From Ligula intestinalis (lineage: Eukaryota > Platyhelminthes > Cestoda > Diphyllobothriidea > Diphyllobothriidae), in contig JAYGXS010000003.1 of assembly GCA_036362985.1 (NCBI GenBank), positions 78,363,241 through 78,427,240 on the forward strand: a DNA stretch of 64,000 nt. The letters are read 5' to 3'. Shown here one piece after another: positions 1 through 11,133 of this stretch. Both the position numbers and the translations under genes were made by a program. Numbering within the stretch: the first letter of the stretch is position 1; every line of letters begins with the position of its first letter. The notes below the pieces were generated by a model. The model was not told the origin of the DNA, searched no databases, and saw only the letters and a list, made by a program, of their open reading frames with translations.

Positions 1-760
1 GTCATTCTATTGTTGTTTTGTCTATTTTAGTCTAGGGATTTTCTTCTTGCAGTAACACCAAAACTACATGCAAATACCGGCGCACACTGAAGTAAGTACA
101 GCGTAAACATTGTGTCCAAAACTTGTTTAACAATGAATTACCGAGCATTGAGGTTGAGGAATTCACAAAAACAGTCTTACTGGCTATTTACTTGTCAAGA
201 AATTTTCAAATTAGTGCAAATAATTATTGGTCACCATATATCCGCTTTGCTTTTAAACTCATAAAACAGCTTTCATCACAAGTTTGGCGTAATGTGTCAG
301 TCAAAAGCAGGTTTTGAATTAAAAAGGCAGACTGGACTTCCTCAGGTGTGCTGGGCCTGTGCTTCCTTACTCGGCTGGCGAGTTACTGCTGTGTGAGAGT
401 TGCCTGTTCCAATTTTAACTGACATGTTTAGGGCGTTGCATGTGCAAACACATCAAAGGTCTTGGTGAGTCATGCTTTATGTACCGTAAAAGTAGCATTT
501 TCCGATTCGACCTTCTTCCGGGACACCGAGCTCTGCAATTCGGTCATGCTAATGAAGACCCTTTGAATCTGCCTGATCGTGAGACTGCCAGGCCACTGGG
601 TAGGCGCACACAAGCACATCGTAGCTGACCATACCAGCAGGACTGTCTCATTCTCGACAGTGTGTTCTTCGCAGCTTGTCACTTTTGGATCCGTTTCTGT
701 AGAGCTTCTACTAACACGATCGAAGGATATTAGTTCCGTCCTTAAACGTAATCAGCAATC
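1..760. other. Non-coding, no recognisable feature
   Basis: AT-leaning sequence with only short, unrelated open frames on both strands. I see no splice-bounded exon, tRNA-like box pair or repeat shared with the rest of the window. Confidence 0.5.
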
Positions 761-763
761 CAT

Positions 764-890
764 ACAGTTGAGAAGAAGACTCGATCGGTGGGACAATACG
801 TTTATTCGCCTGACGTTTCGACATCCATCGCGGATTCATCATCAGAGATATGAGTAGGAAAACAGTAGCAGAAATGAGTCCATACGGTTT
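764..890 (-). repeat. Dispersed repeat, family C, with hammerhead-like hairpin
   Basis: Read on the minus strand, this copy has CTGATGA at 845-839, a short hairpin (ATCCG/TGGAT arms, CGA loop), GAAAC at 819-815 and GTC at 814-812. A conserved tail with AATAAACGTATTG and a GAGTCTTCTTC end follows. Other copies are at 41.55 and 57.9 kb. The order CTGATGA, hairpin, GAAAC, GTC matches the core layout of a hammerhead ribozyme. However, the bases between the core and stem II are not well paired and there is no stem III loop, so activity is unproven. Confidence 0.6.
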
Positions 891-2545
891 TTTCAGCCAA
901 AACATGGTAAATTGGAACTTCAGTTAATGAGTTGAATCTTTTCCAGCACCAAGTTCGTCAGGTGAAGTGCTCATCTTTCTAAACGCAGCCAATCAACCTG
1001 TATCGGTTCACTGATAGGCTGCAGACGACCGGAGACCTAAGCCCTGCAAGCAAGACTGAAAGTTGAATGCAGGCACACGCACATGCACTGAAAACTCTTT
1101 AACTTCGTGGAACCTCGTCAATCGAACCACTTTTTCGGCAAGTAGCTTGCTTGCTTCTTGAATGCTCATAGACGAAGCTGCTCCACACCCGAGACTCCAA
1201 TGTAGTTCTCTGGGTTGTGAATTGAAGGGGTTTGCAGAATAGTCGCGCAGAACAGTTCTGTCGATAGGGTAATAAAAGGTTTGCATTGCATCTTGAGACG
1301 CAATTTTAAACTCGATTAATCACTCGCAAATTGATCAGTAACATGGCCAGGCTTGGATAAAACTTCCTCAGTTTCCACGAATTGATGCGAAGGTTCACGT
1401 TCCAGACGCTTTTATAAGGCTATTCGAGCATCGGAACCTTATTTTTGTGAGCTTTTGAATCCATGCAGGATTTCATCGTCATAGATAGCAGCAGAAGCAG
1501 CAGTAGGGAGTTCAAGCCAATCAATCATCAGTGGCGCAAGTTTGGGGGTGACTGAACGGAGCTCTGTACGCCAACGCAAAATCGATACGTCGATCGACCA
1601 ATCGTTATCCATGGACCAGGGATCAGTCAATTCTCGGTTAGACGTGTTTCCGGTGTGGGTGATTACCTAGGCGACTGCAACGGTAAATTTATGGTGCATT
1701 TTATAAGTGTACACAACGAGTTCATTGTTTTCATGTTTTCCTTCGTAAACTTAGCATCTGTTCGATGCGTTTATGAAAACCTCCAAAATAAGATATTTTA
1801 TAAAAACATCAAGCAAAAACGGAGTTTTCTGATATAAGTCCCTGTAAATATGGCAGTTTGGGGCATATTTGTAGGCTAACTCAAATATGAAAGCTCATCG
1901 CTGGAAAAAAGTGCGTCCACAGCATATATAATAGGTAAACTCCTTAACAATCACTTTAATTGGAAATTCAGGTTATGAATATCTACGTCAGTTAAATTTT
2001 TTCGAAGGAAAAATCAATGTGAAAATTGGTGACTTTGACCGGTTTTTGATTGTTGTGCAAATTATTGATGAAATTTCGGTTAAAACTGAAAAAACACTTT
2101 TTTCTGCATATGCGAGCGTTTTTGATTAGATTTGACTACAACTGCACAACCGGGTGGCAGCATTTGTATTAAGATTTTTCAAAAACTACTAATCCCGTGC
2201 CTGATTCGTTTTTACATTATGCATTGGTGGAAACTAAATTGTACAAAAAGTACCTTGCCAGTGCTTCAAAGTAAAGAATATCGTTTTCACTGACCATCTA
2301 CATGCTAAAATATACGTGTTTCTATTAGCGTTCACAAATCTTTAGTGCGGTAAAACAAAATACGGCCAGACAAGTTTATTACAGTTTCCTGTGCCAAAAA
2401 AGTTCAGAAATTGGCAAAAAATAGTTTTTTTTTTCAAAATGAATTCACTCCTTGTTTGTGGATAGGAATGCGATTCCTTACAGTTGCTTTCATCTAACTT
2501 TATAACTTATGATCAGATTATCTGGTTCAGGAAGATATATATTTA
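891..2545. other. Non-coding, AT-rich second half
   Basis: No gene recognised. From about 1650 the sequence becomes strongly AT-rich with A and T runs (for example the T run near 2430). This makes short open frames common and uninformative. Confidence 0.5.
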
Positions 2546-2549
2546 AGCA

Positions 2550-2735
2550 GAAGGACATTACCGACAAATACAGGGAGACTAGGGTGGCCATTTCTGGCTT
2601 ATAAGCCACCGTCGGCTAGTCATACCCAACTCAAGAGTTACGCCAAAATGTGGTGCCCAACTCGAATTTCTAATCCGCGCCATTGTTAGTTAGAAGTCCA
2701 CCGCTCTAAGCGCTGTGCCACGGGCTCACTGCCTT
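2550..2735 (-). repeat. tRNA-derived SINE, family A
   Basis: On the minus strand a tRNA-like head starts with GAGCCCGTGGCACAG and reads through a B-box-like ATTCGAG. A body follows with the family signature 'AAGCCAGAAATGGCCA' and a CTCCCTGT end. The same head-body order recurs at 2.9, 3.7, 4.85, 9.8, 20.9, 42.8, 43.5 and 61.1 kb on either strand. The head is too degenerate to be a working tRNA. Confidence 0.6.
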
Positions 2736-2759
2736 GTCCGTTTTTTGATCGGGACTATA

Positions 2760-3514
2760 CATGAGCAGATAGGCGTAGACAGATCAGTTACAGAACAAAC
2801 TCGTCCCTCACTGGTGCCTTTGGAGCTCACACTTGATCCACGCCGCAAGGCGGCTGATAATATAGGCTGACGGACATTTCTGACAAGGACAAGGAAGACT
2901 GGACTATCGTCAGCTAGACATACCCGACTCAATTGCTGCTGCAGAAATTGGTGCCTCACCTGCGGTTCGAACCCTCGATCTTTTTAGTTAAAGGCCAGCA
3001 ATCTAGCGTTCTCACTTAGATTTCTTGCCTATTTCTTTTAGAGCGAAATGCAGAAGAAGATGTTTGATTCTGTCATAGCAGGGGAAATGTCTTGGATATC
3101 CGGCACCCTCCGGGCTGGCCGAAATTCTGCCACTGCCCTTTCCTTAGCTCGAGGCTGTTCTTTTATGCGCCTGGGTGAATAGATGCCCCCCCCTAATAGC
3201 TTCAGCTCCTGACTTTTCGCTAATGATCTCACTTTCCTCAACAGCATAGCGGCTCAAGTTACGTCAGTGTCTACACTTGTGTGCTTCTCGGATCATATTT
3301 GGACACGGCTCTGAGCGAGAGTAAAAGTCCGGAGAAACTTTTGAGGCCATGTTCACATTTTTTTGCAGATGGGTGTGTGTGTGGGTCCAGAGCCAACGAC
3401 CCCTTCAGTGTCGAGCCTTCTCAGGCTCCACGAGAATCACAAGCAAAGTTAAATCTCCAGCAAACAAACAAACTCTCAAACAGTATTTTGAGACAGAGAG
3501 AGAGAGAGAAACAA

Positions 3515-3583
<69 letters not shown>

Positions 3584-3586
3584 TAG
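2760..3586. repeat. Tandem duplication unit 1, ending in a GA tract
   Basis: This unit begins with a minus-strand family A SINE fragment (about 2766-3010). It continues through a unique-looking body with landmarks CTATTTCTTTTA near 3030, GGCTCAAGT near 3250 and GGTCCAGAGCCAACG near 3383, and ends in a (GA)n tract. The unit starting at 3587 repeats the same landmarks in the same order, so this is a tandem duplication of about 0.83 kb. The 101-143 codon frames over the GA tract are low-complexity artefacts. Confidence 0.75.
3491..3585 (+). repeat. (GA)n microsatellite
   Basis: A nearly pure GA tract with occasional AAAG interruptions. It closes tandem unit 1. Confidence 0.95.
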
Positions 3587-4359
3587 GCGTACGCCGATCA
3601 GTCACAGGAAATACTCGTCCCGCCCTGGTACCTTTGGAACTCACACTCCAGCCACGCTGCAAGATGCCTAATGGTATACGCAGAAGGACATTACAGACAA
3701 AAACAAGGTGGACTAGGATGCCCATTTCTGGCTTACTAGCCGTCGTCAGTCATTCATGCCCAACTCAACTGTTGCTCTAGAAATTGGCGCCATGCTCGAG
3801 TTTCTAATCCGCGACCTAGCTAGTTAGAAGTCCAACACTCTAACGCTCTTTCTTATGAACAAAGCGAAAATCTCGACTTGAAGAGAATTTAATGACTTCA
3901 TGAAATTTCGTGACCTCTCTTACTTATATTTAACGCCTATTTCTTTTACAGCGAAATTCGCAAAAACAAAAGGTCTGGTTCTGTCATATTACATAGGAAA
4001 TTTCCTGCATATCCACTAATCTCCAATTACTCCGAAATTCTGCCCTTTTATCTAGCCCGAGGCTCTTCCTTTACCCCTAGCTGAATAAATGCCTTCTGAT
4101 AGATACAGGTCCTCAACAGCGTAGTGGCTCAAGTCACGTCAGTGTTTCTGTGTCTACGCGTGTGCAGCTCAAATTATACGAGGACACCGTTCTGATTGAG
4201 AGTAAAAATCCGGAGAAACATTTGAGGCCGTTCACATTTTTTTGCAGATGGGTGTGTGTGGGTCCAGAGCCAACGGCCAATTCAGTGTCGAGCCTTCTCA
4301 GGCTCCACGAGAATCACAAGCAGCAAAAAAACAAACAAACAAAAACTCAAACAGTCTTT

Positions 4360-4420
<61 letters not shown>
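3587..4420. repeat. Tandem duplication unit 2, ending in a GA tract
   Basis: This is the second copy of the 0.83-kb unit. The SINE part (3587-3850), the CTATTTCTTTTA landmark (about 3938), GGCTCAAGT (about 4127), GGTCCAGAGCCAACG (about 4261) and the closing GT/GA tract (4360-4418) occur in the same order as in unit 1. It differs by many substitutions and small indels, so the duplication is old. Confidence 0.75.
4369..4418 (+). repeat. (GA)n microsatellite
   Basis: A pure GA tract of about 50 bp, preceded by a short GT run. It closes tandem unit 2. Confidence 0.95.
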
Positions 4421-4421
<1 letters not shown>

Positions 4422-4824
4422 AGAGAGAAAAAGAACTCGTTCAAGCGCATATATATTTATTCTTTTGGAGCTTTTGGGATTTAAAACATAGACAAAGGTG
4501 AAGTGAGCGTAGTTCTCGTCGGCGTACAGACCTCTCTGAATGGGCGTTTTTATAAAATGCCACGACTTAGCACGGCTCAGATAAGAAACGTGTTTATCGC
4601 CTACATGCGACCGGATGTTTCAACCGCCCAAACGCTAAAGAGTACTTCAGATAGAAGAAGCTATTGGCTAACGTGGTGCTCTGCTGTTTCTCCCATTCCT
4701 CCTGGCAGAGGTGCATCACGACAGTTTGTGTGCTTCCTGGGGTATTTCGATGTTCACCGGCTCTGTCATACCTTCAGGCTCAATCTAGAGTCCTCGCAGG
4801 TAGACGTATAGCAGCAGGGAGTAT

Positions 4825-4965
4825 GGACAAATACCACAAAGTTTGGGATGGTCATTCCTGGCTTATTGACCATCCTCTGATTAACCTAGCGGGTTCGAAC
4901 CCGGGCTCTTTGACCAGAAAGCAGTCTAGCATTCTACTGTTTAACCAAGAGTCCGTTTTCCTGTA
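4825..4965 (-). repeat. tRNA-derived SINE, family A
   Basis: Read on the minus strand this has an A-box-like start (GACTCTTGGTTAAACAG) and a perfect B box (GGTTCGAACCC) within AGCCCGGGTTCGAACCCGC. The body has the 'AAGCCAGGAATGACCATCCC' signature. The plus-strand copy near 61.05-61.20 kb carries the same CAAAGAGCCCGGGT and GGAATG landmarks. Confidence 0.65.
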
Positions 4966-4999
4966 GTGAAACAAAAGAATTAAGACATATGCAAGAAGG

Positions 5000-5535
5000 T
5001 ATCCGTGGTCTTCCCTACTTGACTATCTGCATAACGTGATGACCCCCTCAGTGATCGCATCAGCCGAACCTGGTGGTCATAGTCCAAGCAGCCCTTCAAA
5101 GTCCCCACTTGGTTCGACCCGCAGCGGACTGTCAACGATCTAGGGGGATATTTGTGTTTTGCAACCTTGTCGAAGGACTCTGTAATCAGCAAGGGAGTAC
5201 CTGGCCGCACGTTCCGCGATGCCTTCCCCCGTTGTACCCCCACCCTCCCCTCAGGAGCGAAAGCTTTCTCTCCACAAAATCCTAAGGATTTTTTGCATTG
5301 TTTGCTCTTTTTTAACTCTGTTCCACCTCATCGGCTCCTGTCACTTGGCCTCGTATGCGCATGTTTAGGACTGTTCTTCGATTACCTATGATTAAGGATT
5401 CCCGAGGGATTCCGAAACTGACTTGCTATTTTTCTGATACCACAACATACATGTACAAAAAAGGAACTCAAAGTTTACCCACCTACACCTCCCTTAAATA
5501 CACTGATACACATACTAAAAGGCTGACTTTATTCA
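5000..5535 (+). repeat. Dispersed repeat, family J
   Basis: This segment matches 62.17-62.66 kb on the same strand through ordered landmarks: ATCAGCCGAACCTGGTGG, TTCGACCCGCAGCGGA, AATCAGCA, a C-rich run followed by GAGCGA, CACCTCAT, and GGAACTCAAA near the end. I see no open frame kept between the two copies, so I call it a non-coding dispersed repeat of unknown class. Confidence 0.6.
5345..5425 (+). repeat. Family D hairpin fragment
   Basis: Contains CTATGATTAA, then GGATTC, a short loop, GATTCC and GAAAC. This is the family D hairpin also seen at 10.7, 29.6, 43.2, 51.8 and 52.15 kb. The GTC that follows GAAAC in other copies is replaced by TGAC here. Confidence 0.5.
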
Positions 5536-5540
5536 TCCAG

Positions 5541-5714
5541 TGCTGATGACGATTTCTGGCTGAACCATTCCGAAATATTTAACCGTGAACCAGTCATTTC
5601 ATTTACCCCTGGATCCCTGAAGTTGTAGATGTAATCAACTGAAAAAAAGTAAATTTAATGACTGGTTCACGGTTAAATATTTTGGGATGGTTCAGCCAGA
5701 AATCGTAATCAGCA
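5541..5714. repeat. Inverted repeat with 58-bp arms
   Basis: The arms are 5541-5598 and 5657-5714 with a 58-bp spacer. Aligning one arm to the reverse complement of the other gives 3 mismatches in 58. The RNA form would be a long stem-loop. It may be a foldback or MITE-type element; no convincing target-site duplication was found. Confidence 0.85.
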
Positions 5715-5859
5715 TTGGAGGGGGTCTGCAAGTCTCAGTAAGTCCCTGGGTGAAATGAGACAATTGTTTATAAGTGATTGTGAAGCTAGTTCAAGTGTCA
5801 CATGATTGATGCGTTGGATTATTCGAGGGGTGATGGTATTGAAGTCACCTATTGTGTGG

Positions 5860-5895
5860 CCACAGGATGATGTGAATACGTGTGCTCGCATGCGT

Positions 5896-5934
<39 letters not shown>

Positions 5935-6095
5935 AATATCCATCCAGCGGTTTAAGATCATCGAGTGGGGACAGTCATTTGCGCAGAATTGAGGCCACTT
6001 ACATTGAACAAGGAATCATTGTTGGCTGTCGGCCAGAGGATTGATTCGTAAGGATAGCCTGCGGGGTTATGCTGGCAGTCAGTTAGGCTGACTCC
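5860..6095 (+). repeat. Divergent copy of family K (the 1.03-kb repeat)
   Basis: In the same order as the copy at 47.2-48.2 kb this carries a GTGTGTGT run (5904-5928), ATCCA-CGGTTTAAGATCATCG, GTGGGGACAGTCA, GGAATCATTGT, and GGATAGCCTGC with CTGGCAGTCAGTTAG. It is shorter and clearly more diverged than the inverted pair at 47 and 59 kb. Confidence 0.6.
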
Positions 6096-6099
6096 CAAC

Positions 6100-7235
6100 A
6101 ATCGGCAATTCAACCTCGAAAGGCAGTTTAATTACTTTCGAACAGGGAGAATAGTTGGGAGGCAACCTATATGTTCGCATTCGTGCAACAGCTGCATATT
6201 TTCTGCATACCCTATTGCGTCTCCAGTCTTCTGCTATAGAGTTTCCCCTACAACGCACCCGACCGCGAGACCATCTTACCTCGTGTCGTTTTCCTCCATT
6301 CAATTTTTCCAACCTCTTCTTTCGTTCCGTACAACTGGCTTACGCCAAGGGGAGGTTCTAGGGCCCTTTCAGGCAGTGTTTTGATGAGACAGGTCACGTC
6401 GCCTGTCCTCTGCCATGCAACCTCCTCGAGCCAGGCCGTGGGGGGGGGCAAGCCTGTTGCCAAGCCCGTTTGTTCCGGCACCGATGATCTAACTCATGAA
6501 ATCCAACGCTGTTTTTTAGCTGTAACGCATAAAGTGCAACGCAATGCACTCATTCTTTTTAGTTCATCCCTCGTCCACGAATCCCTCAAGTCCTTCATTT
6601 TCGGTGTCTGAATTGAACAGTTGGGTGACTAGGGCATCCATCAAGCCCGGCTCATTCCCTTCATTATCTGATACCGTGTCTTTTGCAGTATGTGGCCAGC
6701 TTTTCTTCATAATCTTTCGGCAGTTGCTGTAAGACGATAGTTCGTGTGCGGATGCTGGGATTATGTAGACCGTAGAGACGTATTTACCTGTTGCTGTCTA
6801 TCCAATAACCCACTGTTTAATTGTGTCCTCTATCTGTGGCCATGTCACTCTGTTTGGCTTCACGCAGGTCACCTTTGTATTTACTCCATTTCCGTACCAT
6901 TGATTCGGTAATGCTGAATTCTCTCGCAGCTGCTCCCTTCCCCATGTTCTACTGCGTAAATGGTAGCCTTGAGTCTGAAGTCCGCGTCGTGAGCATGTCT
7001 CCTGACAGGTGCCATTTTGGGGTCCATGCACAGATGCACTGTGATATTATGGTGAAGCACAGTATATCCATAATACTCGTCAGTATGTGCTCTCGGGTAC
7101 TTACAGGTTTCGATAACTGACGTTTTCTTTGCTTGTTTTTTTTTAAATTTTTTTTAATTTGGCTGTCAAAAAAAAATCGATGTTTTTTAAGGCCTGCTAG
7201 CCAGCGGCAGCAGGCCCCGTGGGTTGCCACTAGCG
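6100..7235. other. Non-coding, no recognisable feature
   Basis: Short open frames of 60-100 codons exist on both strands, but none shows a recognisable domain or plausible exon borders. There is a G run near 6440 and poly-T/poly-A tracts near 7135-7175. Confidence 0.45.
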
Positions 7236-7239
7236 TCAA

Positions 7240-7560
7240 AAATCAACTCCGTTCTTGCTGGTTTCAGACGCTGGACGGACAGTTGCGTGGAGCGTTAGAG
7301 AACAGGCTGTTGATCAGCGTCTAATCAACAATTGCGTAAATACTACTAATGGCATACTAAACGTGGGCATCACCCTGCATTTGCATAAACGATCCGCGGA
7401 CCCGTGGAGGGGGTGGGTGGATTGTCGGGCCAAGCGATTACGTATGCAGATGACCTCCTCCTCCTCCTCCGCCTCGAACAACGCCACGAAACGGACTGAA
7501 GGAGAATCGCGTCTGGGTCATTGGCGAACCCTAGTTAATATCCAGGCTAAATGATAGCGA
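7240..7560 (+). pseudogene. Possible reverse transcriptase scrap (YADD-like)
   Basis: A short frame around 7432-7500 reads AITYADDLLLLLRLEQRHE and then stops. The YADD with a following leucine run resembles the catalytic motif region of non-LTR reverse transcriptases. The sequence just upstream does not stay in the same frame, and no other RT motif could be placed with confidence. If real it is a short, frameshifted remnant; chance is a serious alternative because the leucines come from a CTC repeat. Confidence 0.25.
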
Positions 7561-7564
7561 AAAG

Positions 7565-9795
7565 ACAGGTAGATTTGAAGATGGACAGCCATTTGGTTTG
7601 GTGAGACTGCAAGGCGTTTCCATTGACACCGGAGGGGTATAAACACAGTCAATTGATAGCGGTAGATTGGATACCTGGTAGCTTATCATGATTTATTACT
7701 CAGCTACTGACGCAGTTATAAGATATGGGAGTGTAGATCAGACATTTGAAGCTGTTTTATGATTATAATTTAATAAAAACAATGCCACTGAAAAGTCAGT
7801 GATATAATTTTAGGATTTAAGAACGGCACACGGAACAGAGAATGATGTATGGGGCACGTGCAGACGAGCTTTCTAACTCTGTCAGGACCTGCACCCAGTC
7901 TCCAAACTAGATAACTGGCCTGCTCGGACGGTGGGTTAGCGTTTTGAAACGAGATAAGAGTGTAAGATCAAGCGCCTAAAAATATTCCTATGTGATGCGC
8001 TCGAATCTAGCGCAGTGCGCCAAACGTCGTGGTTCTGAAGGCTGCCAACGAACTGGATAACTGGGCCACAAACACTTGCCTCAATTCGTGAAACTCATTG
8101 TGAAGCTGTTGAATGGCCATGCTCCAGATCTACAAAGGCAAACTCATCCCTAAACCTCCATCGAGATGTTTAGGGTAACTCTGAAACCTGTTCACTGTCG
8201 ACAAAAGTAATTAAGGCAAACTGTCACTGGTTTTACTGAGCAGGCCCCTTCTCCCAAATTTCCACGGACAGTTCGACCATTTGTGCTCCACAGCAAGGTG
8301 TTTACTGGGAGGTTGACTTGCCCACGAGTTAGTTTAGAGTGATTGTGGAATTGCATAGCATCTACGGACATCTTTCTTTTTTCATCCTTTAGATCCCGGT
8401 GTTATGAAGAAATCAGGAGAACCGGAAGCGACATCGGACGCAGAGGGTTAGCGCGGACTGAGCCTGCATCTAGGCGTGCTACCACACATCCCATTTGGGT
8501 TATTTTCCACGGGCACGCCTTCCTACTAATGCCTATCGTACCCTGATCTGGTTCCCTTATTGGTCCAGTACTTATACCACGTGACACCACGGGTGAGGCA
8601 ATGATCAGCAATCAAAACAGATCCGCGAAGGTCATTCCTCTGCTACTTAATACTTCTGATCCTTGATTCGAGGATATAAGCCAATAGTGACAGTTCAGTC
8701 CTCGGAAGGACGACATCCACTGTGTACCCTATGGATTGAATGCAGCACCGATGACTTGCACGTGAATTCATTTATACTTACACAGCATCTATCGCGCTAA
8801 TCCACCCGTCTACGATGGCGAGGCAAGTTCAAGATGGCCACAGGCTCAGAAATCTGAAAAATCCGTCTACGCGTGCCGCACACGACCTGGTATCACAGAA
8901 TTTACCTATTTTTTTTCCAGAAGCGGCTCGTACCTCACATGCCTGAGCGTGCCGTGAAGGTCAAATTTAGTAATTAGCACTGCATCTGAAGTAACCAGTC
9001 CAAGGTTAGTACATTGGAGCTTTTTGGGTTAGGCCACTGTTGGCTGACAACGGTAAGAAATCTGGTGACGGTCATTCCAACTCTCTTCCCTCCCATGTCT
9101 TGTCAAGGAACTTCTTGGTGTCGAGTTGTGTTATACTCCTCGCCGACCTAAACGGACAAACGAAAATCACCATTTTGACTTGCACAGGGCCCTACTAATC
9201 CAGCTGTGACCTCTACTCTGGTTCAGAGGGTTGACATCGGAATCGGCATTGTAACGTTTGCGGAGCTTTTCTGAGGTTGTGGTTAGACTTATCTCACCAG
9301 CCAAGGTGATAGTTGTCTGAACTCCTGACTCGGTATCTTATTGCGAGATAATGAAGCCAAATAATGAAGCCCCGTCATCGTCCCATTGTGATGTGGTTCT
9401 GCCGACTGGTATCAGGGTAGAAACGTTGGTTGATAACTGGGTACGGGGATATTGCATCGCCAACAAGCCTAGAAATCACAGGTACAACTCACACTGGATA
9501 ATTATTTGGACTCGATTGGGGTGTCGAGGCTTGCATAGGGTGGTGATGGGGATGGTCACAGGACAAGGGCACCGTAGGAAGCCTGCCTGTCGGATTGCTG
9601 ACGAGCGAGTTGTCTGCAACGTCAGGGTGTTGTGTTCACACCCAATTGACGAGGTCAGACCCACGAGGTGTGAGCTACCGCATGCAATCAGCCTCGTCAC
9701 GAGGACGCACAGGGGTCTGTAATTACGAAAGCGCACGGACCGATGACACCCAAGGTGGGTTAATCATCAGGCCATAATCGGTGCTCTGATTGACA
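7565..9795. other. Non-coding; contains family E-like scraps
   Basis: No gene recognised. Around 8390-8620 there are phrases resembling family E (CATCGGACGCAGAGGGTTAGCG, GGCACGCC, CCCTGATCTGGTTCCC), the last also similar to 31.09-31.13 kb. The rest, including overlapping frames at 9351-9777, has no repeat partner or domain that I can identify. Confidence 0.45.
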
Positions 9796-9799
9796 GCCT

Positions 9800-10065
9800 C
9801 AACAGCTTAATAATTGGAGTAACAGGTTGCAGATTCAAGCCGCGGCTGATACACCACCTGGGATTGGGTATAGCTGGCTGATGACGGCTAATAAGCCATA
9901 ACTGGCCATTCTAATCTCCCTTGTCTCTGCTGCCAAGGTTGTTTGCCTAAATATACTAGCCGTTGTGTGGCTGCAGGCGGCGCTGGTGGAGTGAGCCCCG
10001 AAGGATGCACGGGAAGTGTGTGTTGCATTGCGTTAGCGATCGGTAAGCATTCATTAGCGTGGCAT
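9800..10065 (+). repeat. tRNA-derived SINE, family A, long copy
   Basis: A B-box-like CAGATTCAAGCC is followed by the TGATGACGGCTAATAAGCC and TGGCCATTCTAATCTCCC body. The downstream section GTGAGCCCCGAAGGAT and GCGTTAGCGATCGGTAAGCATTCAT is shared with 20.83, 21.65 and 43.65 kb. It shows that the family extends past the CTCCC-type body. Confidence 0.6.
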
Positions 10066-10640
10066 AGCTGGAGGCCGCACTGCGGTTTGTTCAGCGCCAT
10101 GGTAATTTCGAAACCTCGATACACCTATGCTTGTGTAGACTATTTCAGTTGACAGCGCAAGGGACTTCCGGTTGCATGATTGGTTAGGCGCCTACGATAC
10201 CCTCAGCTTCCTCTTTAGATGGCCGTGGACTTTTAGAGTGGCAAGTCAGTCGCTGTTTTTGTAAAGTCATGGTTTCCCAGATTCGGTACACGTTCGAGAG
10301 GAGAATGCAATGTCCGCACCACAGTAACACAAGAAAACGTCAAGAGAACATCAGCTCCCTGCTGAGGCGGCCAGCGAGACACACATGAAAAACGTCTTTT
10401 TGAGGAGTCAATGGGCCGCCTCGATATCGACTCTCCACGAACTTTATGTCTGATATCTTCGAGAAAAGCTGCAAAAATCCTCTACCAACAGAACAGATAA
10501 ATGGGAGCTCCCTTCTTCAGTAAGGATACCTTATCTATGCCCTGACCAAAACCGTACTTCTCACCGAGCCATGCAAAAAAAGACTTGCGTAAAACAAAAG
10601 CGTTCGCCAATAGAAAAGACTATGCGAGTTCCAGGAAGTA
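10066..10640. other. Non-coding, no recognisable feature
   Basis: No domain, repeat or RNA signal seen. Confidence 0.45.
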
Positions 10641-10644
10641 GTTC

Positions 10645-10765
10645 AGAAGAAGAAGCGATAACTGGAACAAGAGGTTTCTTTTCCTGACGTTTCGGATTCC
10701 CTCGGATATCCTTAATCATAGATTATAGTAGAACAGTTTGAGACATGCGCAGATAATGGGTTCGT
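10645..10765 (-). repeat. Dispersed repeat, family D
   Basis: The minus strand reads CTATGATTAAGGAT, a hairpin, GAATCC, GAAACGTC, then a tail rich in A and ending in CTTCTTCTTC. It matches copies at 29.52, 51.72 and 52.15 kb. The CTGATGA box is replaced by CTATGATTA, so a catalytic hammerhead is not expected from this copy. Confidence 0.6.
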
Positions 10766-10894
10766 TGTTGCGTAAATCTTTCTAACTCTACTTTCAGCAA
10801 GGAAGACTTGCATGGCCACTTAAACAGGTCACAAGAACAGTAACGGCTCACTCGCGTAAAATAAATATCTGAAAGGATAAATATCTCCGCCACG

Positions 10895-11035
10895 AAACCG
10901 TTATCGTAATCTTAATCCTTACCGAAACCCAAAAGCTAACACGAACGCAAACCTTAACCCTTAACTTAATTCCTGACTGTAACCCAACGCCGGCCTTAAA
11001 CCCAACCCTCACCCCTATCTTAAACCCACTTTTCT
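10895..11035. repeat. Degenerate TTAACCC-like tract
   Basis: About 140 bp of loosely repeated AACCTTAACCC, TAACCCAA, AAACCCAACCC and similar words. It resembles a decayed array of the TTAGGG-type repeat (minus strand). Similar G-rich tracts lie at 36.2-36.5 and 50.3-50.8 kb. Confidence 0.55.
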
Positions 11036-11133
11036 CCAAATTTGGCGCAATTGTAGGCAGTTCAGGGCCGTGCAGTTAACCCTTGCATGGAAGATAACCG
11101 CTAAGTCAATAGGAGCTGAGGTGTACAAAATGC

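Noticed and set aside
3281..3780. 101- and 143-codon frames across the GA tract
   Set aside because: Most of the length is Arg-Glu from the GA microsatellite and the frame is not kept in the second tandem unit.
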